Of a stretch of DNA of 64,000 bases, positions 11,060 to 23,267 are shown one piece after another. The DNA is from Sporodiniella umbellata. Taxonomy: Eukaryota > Mucoromycota > Mucoromycetes > Mucorales > Rhizopodaceae. The first letter of the stretch is position 1. Each line of letters opens with the position of its first letter. Under the pieces are notes generated by a model. It ran no database searches. It was not told the origin of the DNA and worked only from the letters and a program-made list of their open reading frames with translations. The translations under genes were made by a program, and so were the position numbers. The stretch spans positions 282,940 to 346,939 of the forward strand of contig JAIXMR010000012.1 in NCBI GenBank assembly GCA_025677835.1, read 5' to 3'.

Positions 11060-13587
11060 TAATAAAAGTTGATAGAGAAAGAAGGCCGAAAAAAATACAA
11101 AAAAAACTTTTATTTAGGTACGAAACGGAGATTCAAGAATGCGATGACTGATTGGCACTGATTCATCTCAAATTAAAAGCAATCTGTCTATGAGTAGGCT
11201 TTTGAATAACTTCCTACTTTTTTTTTACTGCTGACCATAAATTCTTAGCAAAAATACAAGTAAAACAAAAACAAGAAAACTATTTACGCCTCTGAAGCTT
11301 GCGTATGAATAATCAGTTATTTACATTGAAGCCAGCTATTTTTCAGAGTTTACATGGCAAATAGGCATGCGGCTATTTTCGGAACCAAAAACAATCGTAG
11401 TGTTATGTTGTATCTTTTTGTCCTTGTAATTTTTTGGCCTCAAGCACTAGTTACTGTCGACGTGTAGTTTTTACTCATCAATATGGACAAGCAGGGGCTC
11501 TTTGAAAACACTTTTTCTAAAAATGTATAGTAGTTTACTTTTAGAAATCTAGGTTTTTTTAAAATAGGGTTAAAAAAACTTGTTTGGCCAATCATAAATA
11601 TCTTAGAGTGCTTGAGCCTCTTACTGGCCAATCAAATTGTTTTTATTGTAATTCAGGTTTCTTACCACATTTGATATTTTTCATTTTGCCCTGACGTTCC
11701 TTCGTTATAAAGAGACACTAAAAGAAAGGTCTAATGGTATGTAATTCATCTTATTTGACTAAAAGAAGTATTCTAATAATCAAATTTAGGTGTATATACT
11801 ATTGGTACTCCAACAATAACTGTGTGCCCACTGGTATAACATACAGCAATGACGATAAAGTCTACTGTGAATGGGCGGCTAATATTAAAAGCAAGTACTA
11901 CTGCGTAGGTTTTCGCAAGCTGTATGACTCGACAACTTTTTGGGAAAAACATTGTTTTTATCTACAACCTTGTAAACTGTGTTAAACAGACACTGATGTA
12001 TATTGAATGACGTAAACCATTCCTCAAATTTCCCAAGTGTGTCATTACGATTGACAAAACTAGGCTGGACCAACGAATATAACACTTTGTCATTTTCAAA
12101 TGAAACTAGGAAGAGGAAAGTGGGACGTAGGTACAAACATTGGGCAAAATGAAATAGTATTGGATTTTGCATCAACGAACAATATGATTGACAATGTCAT
12201 TAGAAATTAACAAACTAGTGGGCCAATTCCTTTTCTCCATTGAATTAGCTTTTTGCTAAATCATTTTCCTTCTATTGATCTAGGTTAACAAAATTTCCGC
12301 GTCTGCTCACCTAAGGTGTATCCAAATTTGGCAGAACAAGTCCAGCAAGCGGTCAGGTGCCATTATTACAGCGTTCGTGTAGTATGAATTTAGGTATCCT
12401 CTGGATTCAGCAAAGCCAAGGAAGGCAGCGTATCTAATACAAAATAACCACCCGGTTTGAGCTTTTTCCGACTTGATATCGCTTGCAAACACTCCATCAA
12501 ACGGCGTTATCTACTGGCTTGTTTGATCAATGCATATTCTATCTCCTTTTTATTGTATTCAAACACTACAGTTGTTTTGCGTCATGATGAAAACAACCCC
12601 TCTGGACCTCACTTTTTCATTATCTTATTTACGAACTTTCGCAACTCGAAAAAATTTAAATCCCTTTACTGCAGTAAGCTATTGTTTCTGGTCAATATAT
12701 AGCCACGATCAACAAAATGCTGCTACCGCTACCACCCTTGAATAGGGACTCACTGACATTGTCGCAATATCAAACCATATATCTCCCTAGTTAAATCAAC
12801 CAAAGGAACTCTTGGTTAATCGTCCAGATATTGATTTCCATTATCTTCGTATTTTTTATGACAATGTCAAAACTCCTATTATATCTTGTATTCCTGTATT
12901 CTCTATTTACAACTCCCATTTATTGTGTATCTTAATGAATACGTCCAACATATTTAATTTAAGAGTATGCTAAAACCTATTTCTCTTATACAATTCTCAG
13001 AACAGCTAGTATTCTATATTTAGATTCTAGACAATAAATATCCTAGACAGCAATACTTGTCCTTCAGATGTATTACGTCTTCCATTTTAAAATAGCCAAC
13101 CACATTAAATCCCAAATTAAGATAGAAATACAAAATTTTACTGACTAGGGATATCTTCCTAAAAAAGCCATGAAGTATGGGCGAGATTTCCTGAACAAAG
13201 AGTGCCAGTACCTCTATACAAAGTATCCTCTTTTAGAAATTATATAATTTTGTAGTATCACTAAAAATTGAAAAACTGTTGGATGTAAAATATATTTATT
13301 AAATAAATTCGTATGAAAAGTAACTTCTTAACCTCATTAGATTGGAGAGTATTATGAAAAATCACGATGTTAGACTGATATAGTCTAAACAATGTTTTAA
13401 CTGAGTGTTTCCAAAGAACCAAGAAGAAAAGGACGACCTACAAAATTTTGTTCAACAAGTAGAAAACAGAGTGGAAAACAAGGTAAATAGACCGCAGCTG
13501 CCATAACAACAACAACAGCCAATTTCGTCACTAGAAACGCCTATAACCACAGAAAATGTTAAAAGTTATTAACAAGAAAGTAGCGAT
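11060..13587. other. AT-rich intergenic region with weak coding-like fragments
   Basis: Several short open stretches overlap on both strands at 11734-12175 and 12307-12745 without forming one joined gene. One minus-strand frame at about 12415-12480 reads KLKPGGYFVLDT, resembling a methyltransferase motif, but the frame stops soon after on one side and no neighbouring motif was found. On the plus strand near 13415-13430 a short frame reads RRKGRP, AT-hook-like, just upstream of the ORF at 13588. These are most simply decayed fragments. Confidence 0.35.
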
Positions 13588-13983
13588 ATGGAATGCGGCG
13601 TTAAGGAAGTACTAAAAAAGAAGCCCAAATTTAGAAAGGTGTATATTAAGTCTAATCAATATAAAGTAAGAAATATTATAAGTAAAATGAAAAGAAGCTT
13701 TAAGAAAGTGGAAAATAACGACCATAGACAAATAATATACAAATGTAGCAGGCGAGCTATATATTTATTTGCTGATGTATATGAAAGGTTCTTGGAGGAA
13801 GACACTATGGAAATTATCGATAGCACCTATAGATTATATGACAGTAACAAGTATAAATTTGTAAAAAACATAGATATATGCAATACGATAAGAGCTAATA
13901 CTGTGATAGATTGTAGTAAATACATTCACACTATATATACATCTAAGAATTTGAAAAAAAAAAAAAAGGGATATATACTTTAG
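13588..13983 (+). CDS. Divergent orphan ORF, possibly a histone-fold protein
   Basis: A 131-residue ORF from ATG 13588, very AT-rich and rich in Lys, Ile and Asn. I do not recognise it with certainty. The pattern resembles a CBF/NF-Y-type histone fold: an amphipathic start (VRNIISKMKRSF), a long helix (SRRAIYLFADVYERFLEED plus continuation), then a short basic loop and FVKNIDICNTIRAN, comparable to the loop-2/helix-3 pattern 'T-hydrophobic-K-x-x-D-I-x-x-A-I' of Dpb3/NF-YC-type proteins. That is inference from pattern only. It ends in a poly-Lys stretch encoded by an A-run. It may be a pseudogene or an exon of a longer gene; no partner exon was identified. Confidence 0.35.
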   Translation: MECGVKEVLKKKPKFRKVYIKSNQYKVRNIISKMKRSFKKVENNDHRQIIYKCSRRAIYLFADVYERFLEEDTMEIIDSTYRLYDSNKYKFVKNIDICNTIRANTVIDCSKYIHTIYTSKNLKKKKKGYIL

Positions 13984-14269
13984 AACAGCAGCTACAAAAT
14001 ATGATTACTAAACAAATCTGAAAATAAGCTACAGTTGTTAACCGATAAAGATAAACTTTTAAAGGCCGTTTCTCTTTCGTTTTAAGGGCTACAAAAGCCT
14101 GTTCTTGTGTGCGTTGTTATCTAAAAGTTATTTTTCTAAGCAATAAACACTTGCAACAAAGGGTAAAGGTAAGCTTCTGGTGTTGGCTATAAGCAGTCAC
14201 GGTGTGACTTAGAATATTTATATTTTTTTCCTAACTTTTTTTTAAAGTGTACTTTTTTTTTTTTGACAG

Positions 14270-14887
14270 ATGGTTAAGGGTGGAAACAAAGTAGAAACAA
14301 GAAGATCTTCGATAGTGGCAGAACTTAAGAAAGAAAGCAAGAATGAGGAATCGGATCATAGCAAGTTTAGTGTAATTCGTTCTGGAAAGGAATATAACGT
14401 AAGCAAAGAAATCAAACATTGGAGAGAATTGAAACAAGAGTGCACAACAAAAGAAGACATACACAATACTGTAAGGTGTCTGCCTTTGGAAAACGTAGTA
14501 CCTTTATTAGAAGAGCTTTTAAGAGAGTTTGATACGCAGACAACGCGAGACACAGATTTGACGGAGTGGATTAAAGCCGTTCTTCTGATTCACACAGCTT
14601 ACTTTATGACATCAGATCGAATCGTAAAAAAACTTGCCGGTGTATATAACCATCTCAATACGCGCCTAACAGTGTATCCTAAGCTGATATCTATGCAAGG
14701 CAGGCTAGGTCTTATTCAAAGACAAATAAACTACCGCAACCGTTTAGAGAATGAGAATGAAGAGGACCCAAGAGTTTTTAGCGACAGCGACGAAGAGGAT
14801 CTAGAGGATCTGGAAGATGATGAGTTCAGTGACGAAGACGATGAAGACGAAGACGAAGATTTGATGAGCTTAGACAACAGCGACTAA
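14270..14887 (+). CDS. Short Utp12-domain protein (SSU processome type)
   Basis: A single ORF of 205 residues from ATG 14270, which directly follows a poly-T tract ending in TTGACAG. This may be the acceptor of a 5'-UTR intron starting at AGGTAAGC near 14168. Residues about 60-165 (VRCLPLENVVPLLEELLREF, WIKAVLLIHTAYFMTS, YPKLISMQGRLGLIQRQ) match the Utp12 domain found at the C-terminus of Utp5/WDR43. The tail is strongly acidic with Ser (SDSDEEDLEDLEDDEFSDE), as in many nucleolar proteins. Family members with this domain usually carry WD40 repeats in front; none can be read upstream, so this is a stand-alone domain or a very reduced relative. Probable role: U3 snoRNP/t-Utp-linked early pre-rRNA processing in the nucleolus (inference). 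Confidence 0.8.
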   Translation: MVKGGNKVETRRSSIVAELKKESKNEESDHSKFSVIRSGKEYNVSKEIKHWRELKQECTTKEDIHNTVRCLPLENVVPLLEELLREFDTQTTRDTDLTEWIKAVLLIHTAYFMTSDRIVKKLAGVYNHLNTRLTVYPKLISMQGRLGLIQRQINYRNRLENENEEDPRVFSDSDEEDLEDLEDDEFSDEDDEDEDEDLMSLDNSD

Positions 14888-15483
14888 CCCACCAACCAAA
14901 TCTTCTGTAAATAAAACTATTAAGGAGAATTAAAAGTCGCCCTATTGAATAATCTTTAGTTATTGACCAATACGTTAGCTACTCAGTGTAATTCAATTCC
15001 TAGTAGTAACATTAAATACTAAAGGATCAATGTTTTTTTTACTTTTCAACTGTGGAAAAAAAGAAAGTTAGGCTAGCTTTATCTTGTCGTAAAAACGCAT
15101 TATGAGGCTATTGAAGCCCTGTTTATTAAAATTTGTTATGATGGAACAAACCAAACAGAAGTATAATTATGTTTAAAATTACTTACTTTTGGCTGGAATC
15201 AGTCACTGGTATTAGGTTAAATTAAGAAACAACTGCGATTGTTTTATGAAACACAATAGCTCACATTTATTAATAAGTTTTACATTCTCTGGCTAGGGCA
15301 TAGCACCTCTTGAAGCTACTACATTATCTATACATACATACGTTATGCAAAGTGTTTTTTACAAGCTTTTGCTACTATAAAAAAAAAAAAAAAGTCCGAA
15401 GCTATTGTGCCAATCAAATAAATTCAGTTGTGTACTTTCAAGCTCACAAAAGAAAAAACACTTTTATTTTACTCTATTTTTGT
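14888..15483. other. Intergenic, nothing recognised
   Basis: About 600 nt of AT-rich sequence between two plus-strand genes, containing an A-run at 15379-15393. It should hold the terminator of the Utp12 gene and the TRS120 promoter; no clear motif was seen. Confidence 0.5.
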
Positions 15484-18400
15484 ATGGATTTGGCTTTGGA
15501 TATAACCTCAAGTTGCCGAGTTCGTGTTCTGCTAGTCCCAGTATCTCCAATAAAGAAGTCATCTTTTTGGCGACACGTTGAGCTTGTAAAGAACTTTAAC
15601 ACTGTTCGTCTTGGTGATGTAACACCTGATCTTCATAAAGGGGCAAATGGTATATACACAAACATACAATAGAAAATGAAGAAGAAAAATGAATATTGTT
15701 GAAGCTGAAATCCATTTTGTGTAAGCCAAATTCAGTAGTCAAGTTTTTCAAGAAGGCCAAATGCATTTTCAGTTTGTGACAAAATATAACAGAGATCATT
15801 GTCATCTTGAAGACTTCCAACCTCATAGGCGTATTTTTGGAGTAGGAACTCAAATAGCACTAAAAAACGTCTTACAAAAATACAAAAAAAAATATATAGG
15901 TTATAGGTATTATGGATTGTCAAGAGTGGAAAGATAGAGATCTTAGCGAGGGATATAGAGAGTTTGTCGATATGCTTGCTCAGGTACACTTAACAAACTA
16001 ATATACACCAATAAATTGTTGAACTTATTTATATTGTTCTAGTATCCTACTGCTGTTGCTACAAGGTGTTTTGCTTTTGACCCAACAGAAAACCAGCCCG
16101 ATGATACAAAAGGATTGATTATGATACCAAACGTAGGGAATATGTCCTTCTATATGAGTACTATGATTTGTGATTTTGCTAGCGAAATATTAGGCCAGTT
16201 TGCTACTATCGTTTGTATCCAAAACTTTAAAAACCTTGTTGCTTACTTTTTTCTCTTAGGCTAGCCGTATTGAAAACCTGAAAGCCATGGAATCCCCTAT
16301 CTCCCCTGGAGCTTTTGCAAGGAAATATGAAGCGTTAAATAATAACATTCGCCCACAGCCTTCAACTAGTTCGCCTAGTTTGAAGTCACAACAGCAAGCA
16401 GCTAATCGTTCGTCTCAGCCGGTACCTGTAACGTCAGTATCTTCGTCTCTTCTTAAAAGAACTTCTAGTACAGCAGTTGCTAGTAAGGCTCACACATCGG
16501 TTTCGCCTCCCAGCCCTAGGCCTTCATTATCCCGATCTACAACTTTCAGTAATATCGTCAACAGCGGTGAAGGAAACAAAACAATTCAAAGAACTCCTGG
16601 AAGAATAAAAAAACTATTGGCTGATTTCTATTTGCTTGCTGGGCGACTACCTGATGCAATCCAATTGTAAAGCTACTAAAAATATGATTGCTTACATACA
16701 AGCTCTAACATACATTAGCTACAACGAATCTATTGATATGACTAAAAGTAATTCGGATTATCTTTGGTTAGCTAGTGCCAAAGAGGGCTTAGCTTGTGCT
16801 GTGCTTTTGATGTCGTTTTTACAAGCAGATGTTGGGGTAAACATATGAAAAGAAAGATCTAATCTAATTTTTTAATAGCACATTATATCTAGAAATAATA
16901 CGTCTGATGAGCTGAATACACCCGCCACAGATATAAACAAGCCTCAGCCAATTTCGGATAAAACTGGCATAGAAAATCAAAAATCAATTCTTTCAGAGAT
17001 AACAGAAATGTACGAGGATGTCGTACAAACCTATCTTAAAGTAGAGACAAACACCAATATACCTGTACCAAACTTGGTGTTTGCTGAGTCTTGTCTAAAG
17101 CTATCTCGCTTTCTTGTAATTGTTTTTTTAAATAATGGCTGGAGTGACGCTGTACTTGCAAAAATTGTACATGCGGATATGAGCGATTTAAAAAAACACC
17201 GAGAGGATAAGTTTATGACCATTTCTGATCTTGTCAAATGCAAGGATTGTAGTATTACACGATATTCTATTGCAACTTATGTAACTAAGATATGGAAAGT
17301 GGATATGGATGATCTTTCTATAATGGATCAAATTAACACTATGACACATATGTCAACGATCCTGTCAGTTATTGGTTATCATAGAAAATCAGCATGGATT
17401 ATGCATGAAACATTGACTCGTATGATACCTTTATTGATGCAAAATCGAGCAGTTTTGGCAGACTCTACAAATAGCAGTAAAAAGCGCGTTGAAAGAAGCG
17501 ACGATGGCATCCTAGAGGTGCTTAGGAGGATATGTGAAGTCTATGGCATTGGAGGTACATTATATCCATATATGTTTTTGACAATTGTCGTACCAAAACC
17601 TAAAAGTGATGCCTTTTAGAAAGTAATGTACATGATGGTGGGACTCTCAAAATCCTTCAAGAGAAGGTAAATGAAAGACATCAAAATCAGCAAGCAAAGA
17701 AGTTCAACACACTTGGGTTCGGCTGGCCTGCTTTACAAGTTGATATTTTGAGGAAGTGTATCTATATATCAGAACTTATACAGGATCCTGCATCTATGCT
17801 TTATTATACGACAGTACTTCTCAAAAATCTCTATCAGTATATACCCAAAAGCGAACAAATAAAGCTGGCTTCCTCTATACAAAGTATTGTAAATGCCAGT
17901 AAACCGTCAGGGCAGCTAGATAATAATGTCAACTACTGGGGATTTAACATTGTTAAATCTATCCAGCCTACGCAGCCTATCCCCCACAAGGCTATTTACC
18001 AGCATCCTATGCTGGTAGCAAAAGCGCTGGCTGCATCTAAAGAGGGCCGCATAAACTCTGGAGACCCTTTTATCTATAACCCTTTTGCAAAAAAGAAAAA
18101 TGAAAAGGTAAGTGCTATTTAAGAAAACAGAAATATTGCTGATTGTTTTTAGCCTCAAACAAACTTGATAAAGGATGAAGTTTGCGAATTCGAAGTTTCC
18201 CTTTCCAACCCGTTCGGATTTCAATTAGAGCTGAGCAGTATTGTTTTGAGGTACAAAAAAGACCAATAGACCTTTCGGTTCTCTCTATTCACAGTCTATT
18301 TTTTAGTACATCAGGTGTAAAATTTTCGCCCGTATCAGCTGAGGTTAATATTCCTGCTAATGATACGGTTTCCATCAGCTTGACGGGAACACCTTTGGAA

Positions 18401-20463
18401 ATCGGCTCTCTTATTATAAGGGGCTGTATAATCAAAATTACTGGCTTTGCAGAGCAAGAGTTTTTAAGCAAAAAGCAAAATACAGAAAAAGTGCAAGAAA
18501 AAGAAAACAAGGTGACGAGTGCGGTGGAATCAAAGAGACATAAATATAGGTAGCTTTTGTTTCTTTCTAAATTCAATGTATACAGTTGATAAATTAACAC
18601 ATCTTACAGTGGATTACAAGCTTTATACAAAGCTCCTGCCTTAAGTATGATAAGTTTTGCGAGAATTCTTGTATACTTACACATAAAACTTTAGCTCTTG
18701 ATACAAAAGATGAAAACCTTCCGGAGCTCCTGCATGAGCAGATCAATGTTATTGAGGACCAGCCTTTACTGAAAATTAAATCAAGTTCATTGCTTCATGG
18801 GGCAGTCATGTTGTTTGAAGGAGAAGTGTAAGTTAGCCAAAAAAAAACTGCTTATGTGTTTTTTAACAACGAATAGAACTCGGATCAATATACAATTAGA
18901 AAACATTGGGTCTATTCCTGTAGACTTCATAACTTTGTCATTCACTGATTCCACAACCAACCATCCTAAGCTCGTGAACTCCGATCTTCCAGCCGAAGAA
19001 CAGTATGAAATTGAACTTTACACAAAAGGAACTCCTGTTTTTTCATGGGAAGGATCAAAGTCTGACAGTAACCAAATTGGTAAAAGAATATCTTTGCAAC
19101 CTAAAGAATCGACAGATATAACTGTGAATATATATGGAAAGCAAGGCTGGTACGTTTTTCTTTTTTTTTCTTTTTCTGGAGGAACGATATTCATCACTAA
19201 CATTCTACTCTTAAGTACTGGTGGTGCTGTATATATAGACTACGGATACCTTGATAGAGCAATAGATGGCCGTCCAGAAACTGAGCAAATCAATGAACTC
19301 CCGACGACATTGTACACCAGACAGCTATATTTTCCTGTTATGATCACTGTGTATCAACACTTAGAGTCTTTAAACTGGGATGTTTTGTATCTTCGAGACA
19401 ACATGCGAGTTTCCCAAGAGTCGATTGATAATGCTTTTGAGTTGATAGGCGGTTTGGACATTCAGTCTGCAGGAGCAAATAATCAGCCTGTAGAGGAGCT
19501 ACTTTTGGTAACCCAGAGATCTTTCGATAAAAACGATAAAAACCCTTACTGCCTACTTACATTGGATATAAGAAATACCTGGAATGTTCCCTTTGATATT
19601 AAGTTTACAATTGACAACACCGAGTCAGCATCAGATAAAGAAATCATCAAATCGCGCGTTACTATACAGCCAGCATTGACCAAAAGGTAGAAAGCACAAT
19701 TGAAACATATCATATTTACAAACGCTTCGATTTTCTAGGATCGTACTCCCTTTAAAAAAGCTATTCTTGGCCTCTGACCAGAGACTTCAACAAGTACCAA
19801 GTTTTGAACCTAATAAGCAATTTGTGGTGTCTCAAGGTCCAAAAATGGCACCAGAACAAGAAAGAGCTAGACTACAGATGTTTTGGTATAGAGAGCTATT
19901 GCTGGAAAAAGTTAAAGCAATATGGCAATGCAAGACAACAGGGCGCGAAGGTGTTATTAATATACGATCATCTTTGCGTCTATCGCCGCTTCAGTTAAAC
20001 ATATTGAAAAAACAGGATATTGAGTTTATTGTTAGTATGTCGGAGGAAAAATATAAAGCAGGACACCGCCAATTTGAGTGCTCAGTAAACAGTTTTGTTA
20101 CAATGAATGTAGCTATACTTAACAGACAAGGTAGCGTGCCAAACCAATAGTCGGAATTTAATATTGACCTATCTAAAAGTACGACCTGTGAAGTTGATTT
20201 TGAGAGTGCAGGCAGTACAGAGCTACAACGATGGCGCAAAGGAATACGACTTGAATGAAAAACTACTGATGCAAGGTGCGTCTCAACTTGTGTTGCCGGA
20301 GATACCCCCCAATGGAGAAGTCGTTCATAGTATTCCTCTTTGTTTTTTGTCTAAAGGAAAGTTTGAGTTCCTTTATCATGTAGAGGATGTCCACACTCGC
20401 GAGATACACTATGACTATGATTGGGCATTTGTAAATGTAGCTGAGGATATAAAATTACCATAG
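15484..20463 (+). CDS. TRS120: TRAPPII complex subunit Trs120/TRAPPC9
   Basis: Sixteen exons join in frame to 1387 residues: 15484-15649, 15726-15841, 15900-15983, 16043-16210, 16260-16666, 16719-16836, 16879-17554, 17620-18107, 18153-18250, 18295-18549, 18610-18644, 18695-18827, 18877-19149, 19216-19686, 19739-20130, 20180-20463. Family blocks appear in order: CRVRVLLVPVSPI and TVRLGDVTPDL at the N-terminus, HRRIFGVIGIMDCQEW, GRIKKLLADFYLLAGRLPDAI, NSDYLWLASAKEGL, then Ig-like C-terminal segments (EFEVSLSNPFGF, LENIGSIPVDF, LYTRQLYFPV). Trs120 defines TRAPPII, the exchange factor for Ypt31/32 (Rab11) in late-Golgi traffic (family knowledge). Length is close to the yeast protein (about 1290). 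Residues about 100-190 of the N-terminal half hold a Ser-rich low-complexity insert (16290-16560). Exon 11 is only 35 nt; it is supported by phase but is the least certain exon. Confidence 0.95.
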
Positions 20464-21552
20464 TATATTTTTTTTTTCGAAAATAAAAACAAGTTTTTAT
20501 CCATACCAAAAAAAAAAAAAAAAAAAAAAAAGCACGCATGGAGAGCCCAGATTTATAATATATTTGAGTTAAAAACCTTCTTTCAAGGACCGTCGCTTTT
20601 TTCAAGGGGGAAAGAAATTAAACTGAATATCTGTTTTTTTGTTGTTGTGATGAAAAAGAGACAAAAGTCAAAATATTAGACACAAGAGCAGAAGGGAACT
20701 CTTTGCTAAAACTCGACGCTCATAAAACTATCAACTGTCAGTTTTGTCAGCTCGCCGCTTATTTTTTTAGCAAATATTTTTAATGATTGCTAAAGTTTGT
20801 TTAGTGTGAGCTATCCAGAATCACTTTGCTGCACCATAAAAAAACCAAAAAAAAAAAAGCCCTTCAGAAACTTACGATATGCTAGTTTCAGAGTATAGCT
20901 CTTACTGGACTGATGATGTATGTTTAAACTCAAAACCAATCCGCATATACTTTATTAAAATCACTTTCAATGGACATCAATTGAGTATTAGCATACCCAG
21001 AGCTTTTTAAACCTAGACTTTGCTCCTCCCTCCAAGAGCTTTCAACTTTTTGATCGACCATTTAACTCTATTTGCCTAAAAAAGGCATATCTCTTTTTTG
21101 ATTACTGAAAAATACAGCGATGCAGCTTCCTGGTATCATTCGCTGAGATTGATTACCTTTGCTGTAGGTAGCAAATGCTATTTTTAGACTGAGGCTAATA
21201 ATCTAATATGTTAGATCAGTATGAAGAGCTGAATAAAAAAAAAGATTGATTTTGTTAATTAGACCTGAAGAACAAAATAGGAAATGTTATTATGCCCACC
21301 CTTCACTTCTTATAATTTTATATTCTCCCACCCCTCTTTATTCTCTGACCGAGCTTAGATCGATTAATGATATAGATAGTATTTTGAATGTCTTTATATA
21401 TCTCTTTGAATTCGCTCAGAATAAAAGTTCAAGAAGATTCTAGCATAATAACATTTCCTACTTTGTTCTGTCGGTCTCAAGAAATTATTGCGAGAAATTT
21501 CTTTCGACCTAGAATTTACAGAAATTGGCCCATCTCACGCATATTTTTTATT
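20464..21552. other. Intergenic between convergent genes, nothing recognised
   Basis: AT-rich stretch between the 3' ends of TRS120 (plus) and the 485-aa gene (minus), with A-runs at 20507-20531 and 20848-20859. No ORF with family features or regulatory site was identified. Confidence 0.5.
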
Positions 21553-23267
21553 TTATTCATCAATCCAAATAATACTTTGTTTAAACCATTTACTAAGTAG
21601 AATCTCACAGTCTTTTAAGGCAAGACTGCAAAATATTGACATAAAGTGAGAAATACACTGAGAACAGGCTTTGTAAACTTCCTTTGCAAGAGATTCATAA
21701 GCATCTTCTTTGCTGACCATAGCCTTCAGGTTACTGTCCCAATATTCTAATTGAAATTTTTTGTTACATTACAATTTTTTAAAAACCATATGTGTACCTA
21801 ATGTTTTTGCTTTTGTGAATAACCTAATTAAAGTCATTGCATACAGTTTATTTTGTTCCTCATTTCTAAACAAAAGATAAAATTAATATATATTTAATGT
21901 TCACAAACCAATTATACGTACGGTGTACTACTTCGAGTTGCTTCTAGCCTCATTTTTTCAACTGATTTTGTAAACTTTGTACTCCAAATAACTATTGCCT
22001 ACAAAAAAGAAAAGAGCTTAACATTTATGTTATAAAAACAAAAATAAAAACCTGTGATGTTCTGTTCGTTGAATATCGATTTGAAGCCTGTTTTTCTTTA
22101 TTCTGTACTTCGGGGACTGGACACCCCATTCTTTTTAGTGTTTCGTTTATTTGATTTAAAGTCTGTTTGAGTACTTTAAGCTCACTGCTGATAGTGTTTA
22201 AATGGATATCAATGCTGCTTTTTGCCTCCATCTTTTCTAGTACAACAATGATCAACTCAGAGGCAGCTATTTTGGCTTCTAGACAGTTTAGACGTACATT
22301 GGGTTGATACCTATAAATACATACTTAGATTTAACTGTATTAGTATATAACCTCTCTTTAGTACCATATGTCCATAGGTACATGCAGACTATCTGTTATG
22401 TAACCACCAAGTGTCATACTTTTTAATAGGCGATGCATTAATAAAAACTTTTGATTTTTCTCTAAACATTTGGGTATTGCAGGAGAAGACATAAAGGCAG
22501 TTGGACCGTTTTTTAAAGAATAACGTAAGTACTTGGGGTCACTAATCGGATTTGACCATTTGCGGCTACGCGTTCGCTGCAAAAGGGAGACAGATCGCTT
22601 TTTGGCTTCTTCCTTTGATGTGTCCATGCTTTTAAGAAGCGATTTACTAGAAGAAATTATTTGCGAGGAAATAGATGAAGCAGGGTGTGTAGAAACTTGA
22701 AAATGATCTCCAATTTCTTCTTTTTTGTTACCAAGTATCAAAAGTGAATTCTTTGCATTATCTGTTAAAATCGAATTTGATGGTGATTCGACGTATTTAT
22801 TGTTGATTGCATTACCAGCACTGTATAAAAGATCGGCTGATAGATTGACATATGTATTATTTGTAGTTTTGATAACATCTAAAGAGGATTGATGTGATTC
22901 TTTCAGTGTATTTTTGCAAGTATAAGGTATTGTATTCGACTCCTTTCTTGAGCGAGGTGATATCTCCTTGGGTATATTTTTTTTTTTAAAGGCTTTCAGT
23001 GCTACTAAAGTAATCGCATTTTTGTCGTGTAGCGACTCAGAAACATCAACTTTACGAGCTGTGTTTAGTGACACCTCAAAAGTAGTTAAGCTTCTTTTCC
23101 GCTGTTTTCCTAATTATATTTTTAAGCTTTTTTTATTGACATTTTTTTTTACCATGCAAAATTGGCACACGACTGTTTGTATTAGAGCGTGTTTGAATGT
23201 TAGTGAGCGAAGTCGACTTAAAAAAAGGCGTACTAGAAGAAGCTTTGGGTTCTACTGTGTTTGTCAT
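21553..23267 (-). CDS. Unrecognised 485-aa protein with coiled coil
   Basis: Six exons on the minus strand: 23153-23267, 22365-23109, 22052-22310, 21922-21998, 21798-21865, 21553-21746, joined by introns of 43-56 nt, all GT..AG and in phase. I do not recognise the family. The N-terminal 250 residues are Ser/Lys/Asn-rich and probably disordered. From about 250 the sequence looks folded (FLLMHRLLKSMTLGGYI, VPMDIWYQPNVRLNCLEAKI), followed by a heptad-like segment (SELKVLKQTLNQINETLKRM) that suggests a coiled coil. The C-terminus is helical with several Cys and Trp (YKACSQCISHF, LLSKWFKQSIIWIDE). There is no signal peptide or membrane segment. A stop at 21912 would end a shorter form (401 aa) if the donor GTACGT at 21921-21916 were not used; the last two exons are clearly protein-like, so I prefer the longer model. 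Confidence 0.7.

Noticed and set aside
11734..12175. Overlapping ORFs on both strands that look weakly like transposase
   Set aside because: No catalytic residues, terminal repeats or joinable exons could be identified, and the two strands give equally plausible frames.
12307..12492. Methyltransferase-like KLKPGGYFVLDT read on the minus strand
   Set aside because: A single short motif in one frame, ended by a stop, with no other methyltransferase motif on either side; likely chance or a very old fragment.
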